Origin: Mycoplasma leachii PG50
Lineage (GTDB): Bacteria; Bacillota_I; Bacilli_A; Mycoplasmatales; Mycoplasmataceae
Assembly: GCF_000183365.1 (NCBI RefSeq)
Contig: NC_014751.1
Span: forward strand, 620,001 to 684,000
Length of the DNA: 64,000 nucleotides
Direction of reading: 5' to 3'
Of this stretch, positions 54,177 through 64,000 are shown piece after piece. Each line of letters begins with the position of its first letter. The stretch's first letter is position 1. The notes beneath the pieces were generated by a model. It saw nothing but the letters and a program-made list of their open reading frames with translations. It made no database searches and was not told where the DNA came from. Position numbers and translations under genes: made by a program.

Positions 54177-56174
54177 TTATAAATGAGTATTACGTCTTCC
54201 CTCAGTTACAATACCCTTAGGAAAAGTTATATGTAATTTACTTTGCTCATAGTCACTTTGATAACTTTCATTTTTATAATAAATTTCTTGTTCATATCGA
54301 TGTTGTTGTTCTTGATCTTGAAAAACTTTAAAATTTTTAATTCCTAACATATTAGAAATCAAGTATTCTTCTTTAACTTTTTTAACATCAGCATTAAAAT
54401 CTAAGCTATAAAAACTAGTTCAATCATCTACTCTATTATTTTCAGTTTGACTTAAATATTTTTCTCATTCATCTCAAATATTAAAATCACTATTTTCACT
54501 ATCTTTTAAACTGCTTGGTTTACCTGTCATATTAAACAATAGTCTTTTTAGTGGATAGCTAGGTTCTGAACTTTTATAGTCTGGGTGTGCCTTTTGAATT
54601 CCATAAAACTTATGGAATTGATCTAGCATTACTTCAATTCCTTTATAATATGCATCAAATACAGCAGACTTTTTATAACCTTCACTTGTTAAATTTTCTA
54701 AATTTTCAAAATTCAACTCTTTATCTTTTTTATCAAGTTCTACAAAATAACTAAACGAAATATTACCTAAATCATGTACATATCCATTTTCTAGTTTTAA
54801 CTGTAAGCCTTTTAGATCAAAACTTTCAATAGAAGTAGATGATTTAAATAAATTTTTTAAAACATTATCTTTTTCTAATTTATTATTAAACTCATCTAGT
54901 TTATCTTCATCAACAAATCCACTAGCAATATTAGCTAATGTTTGTTTAAACTTAGTTTTATAATTAGCCATTTTTTCTACTCAAGGGTTAATCAAGTCTT
55001 TGGCTAATTTCTCATCTCCTGTTTTAGTGTTAAGCAAGTTTATTTCTTGCCCATTCTTTACTTCACCAAAATATAAATGCAACAAGTCATATGAACCTTT
55101 TTCTAAAGTACCAGTTTTTTTACCTTTAGCATTATAGTAACTTATTTCTAATGGACCAATATTAAGTTCTGTATTATTTTTTTCAACATCAGTTTTTTGA
55201 TTCTGATCTTTAAATGAAAGTAATAAATTTTTAACTACTTTATTTTCACTATTTTTAATAAAATGTCTAGAAATTTCTTCTTTAACATCTTCAGCTAGAC
55301 TTTCATTGTATTTAGATATTACACTCTTGTAATTATTAGTTGCAGTTGTCAACAAGTCTTGAGCAGTTAATACTTGATTTTCACCTAAAAATTTTTTTAA
55401 TCTTTCAAAATCAACTTTTAATAAATTGTTACTATCTAATAATAAAAGATCAACTCAAGATTTTTTAATATCATTTACTAACTTAATAACAGCTTCTTCA
55501 CTAGAAATATTAATTACAAAATCATCTGAAATAGTTTCAGTTTTTATTTGGTCAGCACTATCTTTATATTTATATTGAAAATCTAAACCTACTTGAATAG
55601 TTGAATCAAATGAATCTTTTTCTTCAAAAAACTTCATTTTTGAATCTGTTAATCTAAATTTGATTCCTTTAATTCATTTATTATTATTAAAGCCACCTAA
55701 TATAGTTCGATATTTGTCAACACCTAAACTTAATATTTTTTCTTTAAACTTGTTAACAGCAGAATTAACATCTAAAACAGTTCTTAAAGTTTTTTCAAAC
55801 TCATTTTTTCTTTCTTGAACAAGATTTTCATAGAAACTATAATATCCATCACTATCTCTTTTTAGACTTTTTTCATTGTCAAGTTTATAAAGACTTTCTC
55901 TTGAAAAGAAATTTTTATCATCTGAATCTTTTGATAAAAATGCTGTTCTAGAAATAATAAAAGGTCTTACTGTTCCATTATAAACATTTCTTACTTCATT
56001 ATTAAATTTTTGAATTAACTCATTTTTTTGCTTATTATTAGAGTTATTATTTTGATTACTACTATTATTTTGATTTGATGTTTTATCATCTGATGTTTTT
56101 TCACATGCAACAACTGGAGCTGCAGCTAGTGCTGAAAAACCAACAACTGTTAATACTTTTAGTAGCTTTTTCAT
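54177..56174 (-). CDS. Large lipoprotein, shortened by an in-frame TAA
   Basis: 665 residues as read. Leader MKKLLKVLTVVGFSALAAAP, lipobox VVAC, then an Asn/Ser linker (NQNNSSNQNNNSNNKQKN) and a long body with two similar halves of mixed helix and strand (LEISYYNAKGKKTGTLEKGS, YVHDLGNISFSYFVELDKKD). Seven or more UGA-Trp codons. The TAA at 54177 precedes 75 open codons in the same frame, so the intact parent was probably 741 residues. I do not recognise a named family beyond mycoplasma lipoprotein. Confidence 0.75.
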
Positions 56175-56318
56175 TGTTATCCTTTCTTTTTAAACCTTTT
56201 TAATTAATCGATATTTTAATTAAACTGTTTTTTATAACCTATTAATTTATGTTTTTTGACAAATTATTCTCTAATAATTTTTTAAATGCAATTTCAGCTT
56301 CTATGAATTAAGTTTCGA

Positions 56319-56483
56319 TTATTTTTCACCATCTGGTTTAGTCTTATCTTGATTATTATCAGATTTACTATTATCTGTATCTTGATCAGAACTTGTATCT
56401 GATGTTTTTTCACATGCAACAACTGAACTAGTTACTACTGTTGAAAGACCAACAAGCGATAACAACTTCAACAGACCTTTCAT
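56319..56483 (-). CDS. Mini-lipoprotein (54 residues), probably a collapsed copy
   Basis: Leader MKGLLKLLSLVGLSTVVTSS with lipobox VVAC, then CEKTSDTSSDQDTDNSKSDN and the end NQDKTKPDGEK, TAA 56319. The first part after the Cys (EKTSD) equals the neighbour's lipidation site, and the end equals the repeat unit of that neighbour's tail, so it looks like a leader and tail joined with the whole body deleted. AAAGGAATACA precedes the ATG. It may be expressed as a lipidated peptide or be junk. Confidence 0.55.
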   Translation of the reverse strand: MKGLLKLLSLVGLSTVVTSSVVACEKTSDTSSDQDTDNSKSDNNQDKTKPDGEK

Positions 56484-56560
56484 TGTATTCCTTTCTATGA
56501 TTTTTTAAAAAAAATTCTTTTAAAAATTCTTTTTTTTAAATTTATAAAAAGTTATTAAAA

Positions 56561-56590
56561 AACACCCAGTATTATTGTTACTGAGTGCTA
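56561..56590 (-). terminator. Terminator after the DUF31 gene
   Basis: CACCCAGTA / TACTGAGTG (56563-56587, one G-T) with T6 on the minus strand, about 50 bases past the stop. Confidence 0.75.
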
Positions 56591-56636
56591 CATTGAACAT
56601 ATAATTTGAAAGAAACTTCTTATGTGAAATTACTTC

Positions 56637-58361
56637 TTAATAACCTTTATCAAATAGCTTGGTTTCCTTAGAACCGTCTCCAAATCCATTTGGATAAATT
56701 ACTCTTAAATTCTCTCTAAATGAGTTCTTTTGCATACCAAATTGAGTTTTGTTAGTACCATCAATTAGATTGTATGCATAAATAGTATTCTCACCAACCT
56801 CTATATTACTTGACTGTAAAAATGGTGCAATTGAACCATTTTTTAGTAAGTCTCCAAATTGAACATTTGAACTAACACCATTATAAATTCCAATCATTTG
56901 TCCGTATTCATTATAAGCTAATGACCCTGATGCACCATAGTACAAAGAAGAAAAGTTAACATTATATTGAAAACCATATCAGGCTGCTAAAACTCTTCCT
57001 CAATAAGAATCAAAAATTGTTGGGGTAACTGTACTAATTTTTTCTTCTACATTATTTTCAGAGAAACCTTCTGTTGGTTTACGACGAAATGGAAAATTAT
57101 GCGGTAGTATTGGAAAAGGTTTAGTTGGATCAAATTTAGGAAAATCAAATTTCATACTTTGATTTTGCTTGCCATCCTGCATTTCATATCTTTCAGATGG
57201 ATTATTTTGCATTCATCAAGCAATCTTGCCATCAACAGGGTAACCAGCAATATAAACATCCTTTGCCTTGGTTAGATTATTAGGATGTTTTTGCGTTTTA
57301 AATGCAGATACATAGTCTACTGTTTGCAAATATTTAGAAACATCTTTATTTTGATTTGGAAGTGCAGCTGTTTTTGATAACCTTGCTAGATAGTTATCTA
57401 CACCATCTATAGCTTCTTTTACTCATTGTTTTAATGTTTCATCTGCTTTATCAAGATCAACATCAATTTCAAAAATTCCAAAATCTACCATCATTGGTAC
57501 ATTAGACACTCTATTTAAATCATCCCAGGCATGTTTATATTCATAATCACTTTTTTCTTGTAATTTTCTAGTCCCAAATTCCTTAACTACTTCATTTAAT
57601 TTGTCTTGGTATTTGGAAATTGCTTCTTTTTTCATAAAATCAAGGGCAGCAAAAACTATTTTAGGGCTACTAATTGCTTCTGTTGGAGTGGTTTTATGTG
57701 AAGTACTTTCTCAGCGACTATGTTCTCCTGTTGGGACAGTATTACCATAATAATTTGCATTTCAATTATTATTTTTTGCTTTATCTACTGATGGCTTATT
57801 ATTTGGAACATGACTAAAATCATTTACTGGTTTTTCGGTTTTACCCAAAGCAACACCCAGAACTTTTTTATCGCTTTGAGAATCATAATAGTTAAGTTTA
57901 CTACTCAACTCTTTACTTAGTGAATTACTAAAATGACTTAAAACATGAAGGTTTGTTGCTATGAATAATTTATATTTATTATTAGCATTTTTAAATTTAT
58001 GATAGTCAAGTAATCACCCAGTCCCTTGATTGTTATCTAATATTCCTTCGTTTCCAGGAAGTTTTGTAAGAAATTTCAAAGCAAAGGTACGATCATAAAT
58101 TTCTTTATAAATAGTCTTAGGCTCTATGATTTTAAACAAACTAGTTTGGTTTTGTTGAACTGTAGGATTTATTAATTTATTATCTTTATTATCATTTAGG
58201 TTTGTATTGCCTTCTCTAGTTGCATTATTTTCACTATCAGGTTTATTTTCACTTATTGATTCAGTAATTTTAGTATTTTCTATTTTAGAACAAGAAGTTA
58301 ATAAAACTAAGCTGCTAATGCTTGATATCATAGGAATTAATAATAATTTTTGCTTACTCAT
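56637..58361 (-). CDS. DUF31 serine protease lipoprotein (mycoplasma immunoglobulin protease-like)
   Basis: 574 residues. Leader ends at lipobox Leu-Leu-Thr-Ser-Cys24, followed by an Asn/Lys/Asp linker. The trypsin-like triad of DUF31/MIP proteases is visible: His139 in LFIATNLHVLSHF, Asp293 in MMVDFGIFEID and Ser478 in YYGASGSLAYNEYG. MIP proteases of M. mycoides cut the heavy chain of IgG held by the partner MIB. No MIB-like gene is seen adjacent; the upstream neighbour is a PARCEL protein. UGA-Trp codons are frequent. ATG 58361 fits the GAGG spacing better than 58364 or 58397. Confidence 0.88.
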
Positions 58362-58672
58362 CATAACCTCGTAATGTAAGTAAAATATCTTTTTCAAAGT
58401 TTACCAAAAAAATATTTTTGTAAAATGACATTTCAGCCTTAATCTGTAAAGTAATACATTAAAATTGTGTCTATATACTAATTTAATTTATTGCTAAGTG
58501 TATGATATATTTAATTCTCTTTATTCAATGATTGCTATATCTTAAGGAATTTAATAATAATTAAATAAGTTAAACGACACTTCTTTTACTCTTAATTATA
58601 TTGGCATAAAAATACTTTGTTTTAAAAAGAAAGACTTGCTATATTTGCGAGTATCTAGTTTTTTGTTCTAGT

Positions 58673-60661
58673 TTATTTTCAATTTGGGTTACTTTTTCAT
58701 TTTGAAAGGTCTTGTTTAAAGGCATTAGCACCTTTAAACATATCGGAAAAGTCAGTTACTGCTTGAATATTTCAGTTACTAATATCTTGGTTAAACTCAC
58801 TTGCTTTTTGAAATGCGCCTTGCATATTTTTGATTTTGCTTGTATCTGTAAAATTAAGTTTTGAATTAAAGTTTTTTGCGTCATAAAACATTCATTTTAT
58901 ATTTTCAACATTACTTGTATCAAAGTCAAGTGGTTGATTAAAGGCTTCTGCATAACAAAACATACCACTCATATCTTTTACATTTTTTGTATTACTAAAT
59001 TTAAGCTCTGAGTTGAATTTCTTTGCACTATAAAACATATTGCCCATATTTTCAACATTACTTGTATCAAAGTCAAGTGGTTGATTAAACTCAAGCGCTC
59101 CAAAGAACATACCATACATATTAGTAACATTATTTGTATCAAATTTAATAGGGGAGTTAAATTTATATGCATTATTAAACATAAATTTCATATTTGTTAC
59201 TTTTTTTGTATTGAAATTTATTGGTTTGTTAAAGTTTTTAGCTCCATTAAACATCATTTCCATAGTGGTAACATTTTGCGTATCAGAAAAGTTTAAATTA
59301 GAGTTAAAATTCTCTGCTAATTCAAATAATCCTCTCATATTTGTTACATTTCGTGTATCAAAATTTAATATTTGATTAAATGCTTTTGCATGAGAGAACA
59401 TTTGTTCCATGTCTTCAACATTTTGTGTATTAAAGTTAATCGGTTGATTAAATTCATTTGTTCCTCAAAACATTGAGTTCATTTTTTTAACATTCTTTGT
59501 ATCAAAGTTGACCGGTTTATTGAATTTACTTGCCCCGCTAAACATTAAAGACATATCTGTAACATTTTTAGTATTAAATTTTAATTCTTGGTCAAATTCG
59601 AGTGCATCATAAAACATAGCCTTCATGTTTTGCACATTTCTTGTATCAAAGTTAAGTGGGGAATTAAAATGTTTTGCTTCATAAAACATTGAATACATAG
59701 TAATAACGTTTCTTGTATCAAAGTCAAGTGGTTGATTAATTTCGCTTGCTTCAAACATCATACTCATATCTGTAACATTTGATGTATTTCATTCATTAAG
59801 ATTTTCTATGTTTGATGATTTATTATCTTTAAATGCTGCTTTTAATGACTCTATAAATCAAGGTAATCTAGTAGGAACCTTCTTAGTTGATTTTGCAAAA
59901 GGCTTAATAGCTATTTTGCCAGATTCATCTTTATAATAACCAATTATTTTACAAATAGTTTCTTGACTATCTTCATATTCATGCTCAATTGAGTTTGGAT
60001 GAAAGCTTACATCTTTTAATTCTAGTGTTAGTTCAAAATCTAAACCATCAAAACTTAAAATAAGGTTTTTAGCGGCATTTTTTAAAGACTTAATTGTTTT
60101 ATCTGAATCAGTTTTAATTAGATATGGTAATTTAGTAAATTTAATTTTTTTATTTAGATGTTTCACAATATCACTAACTTTATGACTTTGTAAAATCTCA
60201 TCTTTCATATTAGCTCATTCATCAGTTACTAGCCTTTGAATTTCAAACCTGATAACATTACGGTCATGATTTAATTCATTACGTAATCTTTTAATTTCTT
60301 TTTCTAATTCTGCTACATTTTGTTTTTTAATACTAATTTGATTTTTAAGTTCATCAACATAAGAATTCAATTCATGAAATTTAGCTTTCAATTTTAGCAT
60401 TGCTTCCAGACTTTCTAACTGATAATTTTCTATATCAAAGCTATAAATTAGCGAATCTGCATACTGAGCAATTTGTGTTTTATCTTTTTCTAAATTGACT
60501 ATCTGACTTTGTAGTAATTTAAGTTCATCTTGTAATTTTTCAATCTTATTTTGACTAATATTTTGTTGCTTATTTTTTTTAATAAGCAATGTTGTTGTTA
60601 TGGAAATAGGAACTGCAGCCACAGCTGTTAGTCCACCTATTAGTAATAAACTTTTTTTCAT
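58673..60661 (-). CDS. PARCEL surface protein with 15 tandem repeats
   Basis: 662 residues. The N-terminus (MKKSLLLIGGLTAVAAVPIS, with ITTTLLI) is a membrane span without lipobox Cys, so a signal anchor or ordinary signal peptide. Residues 30-140 are coiled coil (KIEKLQDELKLLQSQIVNLE). Residues 150-285 are a unique domain. Residues 290-660 hold 15 repeats of 24-25 residues such as FDTRNVQNMKAMFYDALEFD and FDTKNVKKMNSMFWGTNEFN; most start with Phe-Asp-Thr where the other PARCEL proteins here have Trp-Asp-x. It is immediately upstream of the DUF31 gene, with a 310-base gap. Confidence 0.88.
58901..59089. repeat. Two identical 42-base copies in the PARCEL repeats
   Basis: Positions 58901-58942 and 59048-59089 are identical (they begin ATTTTCAACATTACTTGTAT and end GGTTGATTAAA), encoding FNQPLDFDTSNVEN. 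A third, shorter match lies near 59714-59738. Silent sites are identical too, so the copies are recent or kept alike by gene conversion. Confidence 0.85.
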
Positions 60662-60695
60662 TTTCTTAACTCCTTATCAAGTTGTGATGGTTTTT

Positions 60696-62459
60696 TTAAT
60701 TGTTTAAAACTAAAACATTAATTACAATTAAAGTAATTAAGTATATTTGCGGTTTAGTGTAATTACTAGTTGTATTTTTACTTATAGAATTATTTTCTAA
60801 AAGCTTTAGGTCATATTCTAAATAACCTAAAAATAAGTTTTTTTGATTTTCTAGTTCAATAAATGAATCTGAAGTTGGAGTAAATCAAATATCTTTGTAA
60901 TAAAAACCTAAATTACTAGTATAAAAAACTCATAATCCGTTATACAAGTTAAGATATGAAAAATACTTCATTTTATTTCTAGTTTTAATATAACTAGATC
61001 AATCTAATTGATCTGTTAAAACACGAGAAGTAGAAAGGATAATATAGTTGCTAGAATATTTAATAAAATAGTTTTCTAATATTCTAGCTACATACATTAG
61101 ATTGAAATTTAATTTATTTACTAGACTTTTTGAATTAGAGAATTTAAAACCATCACCAGCATCACCTAAAAGTTCATATTCATAAATATTTCGAATATCT
61201 TTATTATTTAGTTCATATTTAACAGATTTTAAATCATTTGATTTTGTTAAATAGTTACTATTTTTTAAATTATCTAAAAACAAGAAACCATAAAGTAATT
61301 CATAGTTACTAACTTGTAAGCTATTTTCAAAATAATTATTAATTTCAATAGAAAAATTTAAAAAATCAAGCAAAATATTTTTTTTATTTTTATCAGTCGT
61401 TTTTTTAATTAATTATTTTAGTTGATTATTTGTAATAAATGTGTTTTTCAAAATTAGTTTTAAATCTAATAAATCATTCCTATTCCATGAACTAGGAACT
61501 TTATTATTTCCAAAAGGTTTTGAAAATAACTTTAAGTTCTTTTCATTAATTATTATTTTTTTATGATTGATTAGACCTAGCTCATCTCACATTTTAATTC
61601 TTAAATCAATATTGCTTTTAGAAGAAAAATCATCTTTTAAAGATTTATTCTTTAAAAAATATTGATAAATATATTTAGATAAATAAGAATATTTAATCTT
61701 GTCCTCTAATATATTTTTATTTAATGTATAAGTATCATAAACATCATTTAACTTAAAATCTTCATAGTTATTATTTTGTGTTAAAACTTTAATACTATAA
61801 CTTTTTTCATTAGCTCTGACAAATGACATCGGTATATTTGCTACAAAACATAAACTAAGTAATAAAGTACAAATTATAGTTGTAGTTTGTAAAGAGAAAA
61901 GAAACATTAACATACTTATAAAATTAATTAGACAAAATGAGGCAAACAAATTATACAAAAGATATACTAATGTCATTTTTAAAATAAAAATATCGTATTT
62001 AAATCTATTAAAAACACTATAAGCTAAATTAATAAGTAGAAAACTTACTAAAACATTTATTGCTAAAATCAAAATTATTAAAAAATATTGTGAGATAAAA
62101 AATTTATTTCTACTAACTTGATTTGTTAAAACAATATAGGTAGTCTTATCTTCTAAATTTTTATTAAAGAAAAATTGAATCATTTTTAAAATAAGGACAA
62201 ATAATAAACAGCAAGTAAAAAATAGTATGTAAAAATTGAAGATAATCACTCTATTTTGTCCTGTTTTAACAAAAGCTAAAAGAACACCTATTAAAAACGA
62301 TATAAGAATATTAGAAAAGTTTAAGATGCAAAACAAACGTTCTTTTATTAGATTTTTTAAACAAAATCTGATTAATTTTCTAAAGGGAATTCTTTTATAT
62401 TTAATTAGTTTAGAATTAGTAGAATTGTTTATTTTAGAATTATTAGAGAGTTTTTGCAT
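60696..62459 (-). pseudogene. ABC-2-like multi-span permease with one internal TAA
   Basis: From ATG 62459 a basic N-terminus leads into six or so spans (ILNFSNILISFLIGVLLAFV, FYILFFTCCLLFVLILKM, FLIILILAINVLVSFLLINL and others), then a soluble domain. TAA at 61413-61415 cuts it after 348 residues. The same frame continues for 239 codons (LLDFLNFSIEINNYFENSLQ... WSSYIKTRNKMKYFSYLNLY) and ends with a last span ITLIVINVLVL at TAA 60696. One nonsense change explains the break. The layout suggests an ABC transporter permease; no ATPase is adjacent. Confidence 0.7.
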
Positions 62460-62505
62460 AAATTAAATATGCTCCTATAAACCTAATAAGTTAAAATTCG
62501 TTTTA

Positions 62506-63078
62506 TTAGTTATTAACCAGTTTTTCTAAAAGTAACATTTCACGTAATTTATTTTGTTCATCTTTAATTTCTTGTTTTAGTCTTTCTAATTCTAAAATAC
62601 TTTCTTTTTGTTTTAGTTTACTATCAAAACTTTCTAGTTTTTCATTAAGCATTTTTTCAAAATAAAGCTCTTTTTTAAATTCTTATAGTTCTTGTTTTTG
62701 AGATAAAATATCAGACTTTAGTCTATTAAATTCTTCATTTTTTAAAAACTGATTAACATCATTAGAGTTATTTTGATGAATTTGAGATTTTAAATAAGAA
62801 ATTTGATCCTTTAATTGATCAAATTGATCATTTAAGGGTGAACTACTTTTAAAAGAATCAAAATGATTTTTTAGTTTAGTTTTACAAGGATTATTCATAT
62901 TTTTAATTTCTTTATAAAGTGTGTGATTAATTTTATTAGTTTGTTTACTAATAAAATCTTTTAAATCTAAAACACTACTTTGATCAGTATTTAGTTGATC
63001 TATTTTGTCTAAAAAATCTTTTTTAATTTCACTAACACTATTAATTTGAGCTTTTAGTTCATCTACAAAAAAATTCAT
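62506..63078 (-). pseudogene. Coiled-coil protein with one internal TAA
   Basis: ATG 63078 opens a Lys/Asp/Gln-rich coiled coil (MNFFVDELKAQINSVSEIKK). TAA at 62683-62685 follows ILSQKQEL, and the same frame continues EFKKELYFEKMLNEKLESFD to TAA 62506 with no change in character. No clear ribosome site. An intact parent would have 190 residues. Unknown function; possibly cytoskeletal or surface-related by composition only. Confidence 0.55.
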
Positions 63079-63315
63079 AGGACACTGCCATAGGTTTTTG
63101 AGAAAAAATTAATATACTTTGTAAAAGACAAATAATCTAATATTATTTAACATAAAAATTAATAAAATTTCAAACAAATTATCATTTTTTTAATTTTTGA
63201 GCATAGAAAAAACAATAAAATGATATTTTTTATAACATTTTATCCATATTATTGATTTTTAAAACTAATACATGTAAAATTATTTTTTAATTTCATAAAG
63301 TAAGAAAATGATAAT
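63079..63315. other. AT-rich gap before the IS3 element
   Basis: No frame, hairpin or repeat that I can support. It must contain the right end of the IS3-family element, but I cannot see its inverted repeat without the other end. Confidence 0.5.
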
Positions 63316-64000
63316 TTAAACTTTTTTTGAAAAGTTTGTAAAAAATTTAAAAATTTTTATGAGAGGTTGATAATAAAAATTTGACTTAGTTTGTGTTTTT
63401 AAATAATTGTATTCAGAACATCAATATATTAATTTTTGTAAGTAATTTTTAAATGATGTAAATTTTTTTCTAAGTTTGTATTTTCATTTTTTAATCAATG
63501 AATGAAATATCTCTATGATAACATTATCTGAGCAGCTATAAGTTCTTCCCATACTTATAGTTATTTTATTTTTATAGGCTCACTTTTGGTATTTTTTAGA
63601 AAAATAAACTGAACCGTGATCTGAATGCATAATTAGGTTATCTTTTCATAAATTGTCTTTAATAAGTTGTCTTTTAAAGCCTTTCATATTTCTCATAATT
63701 AATTCAGTATCATTTTTAAAACTAAATTTAACATCAATTATTCTTCTAGTTGTAGCTTCTAAAATTGTTGATTGGTAGAACTTTATACCAAAAATGCTAT
63801 GAAAAGTAACATCAGTGTAAAAAACCTTATTTTTACCATAAATATTTTCTAGATTGCTTTGATTAACTTGTTGTTTTAAATTATTGATTTCATTAAACAT
63901 ATTTAAAAATGTTTTTTGCAATAAATTATTAATTAAATTAACTGATTGAATATTATTATTGTTATTATTATTGTTATTATCTAATATCTCAACTTCTAAT
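63316..64000 (-). mobile_element. IS3-family transposase (OrfB-like), 5' end outside window
   Basis: The frame enters from the right edge and runs to TAA 63316 with several UGA-Trp. The integrase core is visible: Asp in VFYTDVTFHSIFG, Asp in LIMHSDHGSVYF and Glu in CSDNVIIEIFHSLIKKW, the DDE spacing of IS3 elements. At the visible start there is a run of nine Asn coded by AAT/AAC triplets (about 63950-63976), unusual for a transposase. It has an intact DDE triad, so activity depends on the part outside the window. IS1296 is an IS3 element of this group, but identity cannot be judged here. Confidence 0.8.

Noticed and set aside
59081..59296. Plus-strand frame of 71 codons in the PARCEL repeats
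   Set aside because: It arises from the periodic base pattern of the repeats on the other strand.
58690..59790. Regularly spaced repeats as a CRISPR array
   Set aside because: The repeats are 72-75 bases, coding, degenerate and in frame; they are PARCEL protein repeats without spacers or cas genes.

Overview
The window is very AT-rich and uses UGA for tryptophan: almost every conserved protein stays in frame only if TGA is read as Trp (Lon, trigger factor, RecA, Der, Fmt, RNase Y). There is one tRNA gene, the encoded proteins are small and wall-less in character, and there are many lipoproteins of the 'MKKLL...C' type, several with BspA/PARCEL (DUF285) repeats. Together with a DUF31 immunoglobulin-protease-like lipoprotein and IS4- and IS3-type transposases, this points to a Mollicute, most likely the Mycoplasma mycoides/capricolum cluster. 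The species is inferred and was not tested. Most housekeeping genes lie on the minus strand.

Layout. 1-3.5 kb (plus): the C-terminal part of a probable surface lipoprotein, then a badly decayed transglutaminase-like lipoprotein pseudogene. 3.5-14.6 kb (minus): rarA, lon (with a CIRCE operator), tig, a small Asp23-like gene, efp, fmt, a DUF2779 double-nuclease protein, a membrane-anchored coiled-coil protein and mnmA. 14.6-18.9 kb: an accessory island with a lipoprotein split at an A7 tract, a decayed paralogue, a possible HsdS scrap and a frameshifted IS4-family (YREK) transposase. 18.9-24.9 kb (minus): a deoxynucleoside kinase gene broken by a (TA)20 tract, mtnN, a nadD-yqeK fusion, a small membrane protein, nadE, obg, two Mycoplasma-type hypotheticals and tRNA-Arg(UCU). 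25-30.9 kb (minus): a 535-aa protein of unknown function, two ABC exporter half-transporters and a small SSB-like OB-fold protein. 31-33.7 kb: a scrapyard with a membrane-protein remnant, a decayed aspartyl-tRNA synthetase 3' half, one PARCEL lipoprotein, and an unusually CpG-rich remnant abutting a rhodanese fragment.

33.7-42.9 kb (minus) is the classic Firmicute ribosome/secretion block: rny, ffh, rlmH, rpsP, rimM, trmD, rplS, rbgA and rnhB, with recA, a CinA C-terminal amidase gene and the RNase P RNA gene just upstream. 43-45.8 kb: two PARCEL lipoproteins. 45.9-53.1 kb: a DivIVA-type protein, recU (plus) overlapping dnaD tail-to-tail, hup, gpsA, der, cmk, a tail-anchored coiled-coil protein, an ECF-S-like membrane protein with His-rich segments, and ppa (plus). 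53.2-64 kb (minus) is again accessory: a coiled-coil protein, a lipoprotein cut short by one TAA, a 54-aa mini-lipoprotein, a DUF31 protease, a 15-repeat PARCEL surface protein, an ABC-2-like permease and a coiled-coil protein each interrupted by a single TAA, and an IS3-family transposase running off the end.

The conserved blocks cover ribosome maturation (RbgA, Obg, Der, RimM, TrmD, RlmH, RNase P), co-translational targeting and folding (Ffh, trigger factor, Lon), NAD synthesis (NadD, NadE) and recombination (RecA, RecU, RarA, DnaD). The islands between them hold rapidly changing surface proteins, insertion sequences and broken genes.
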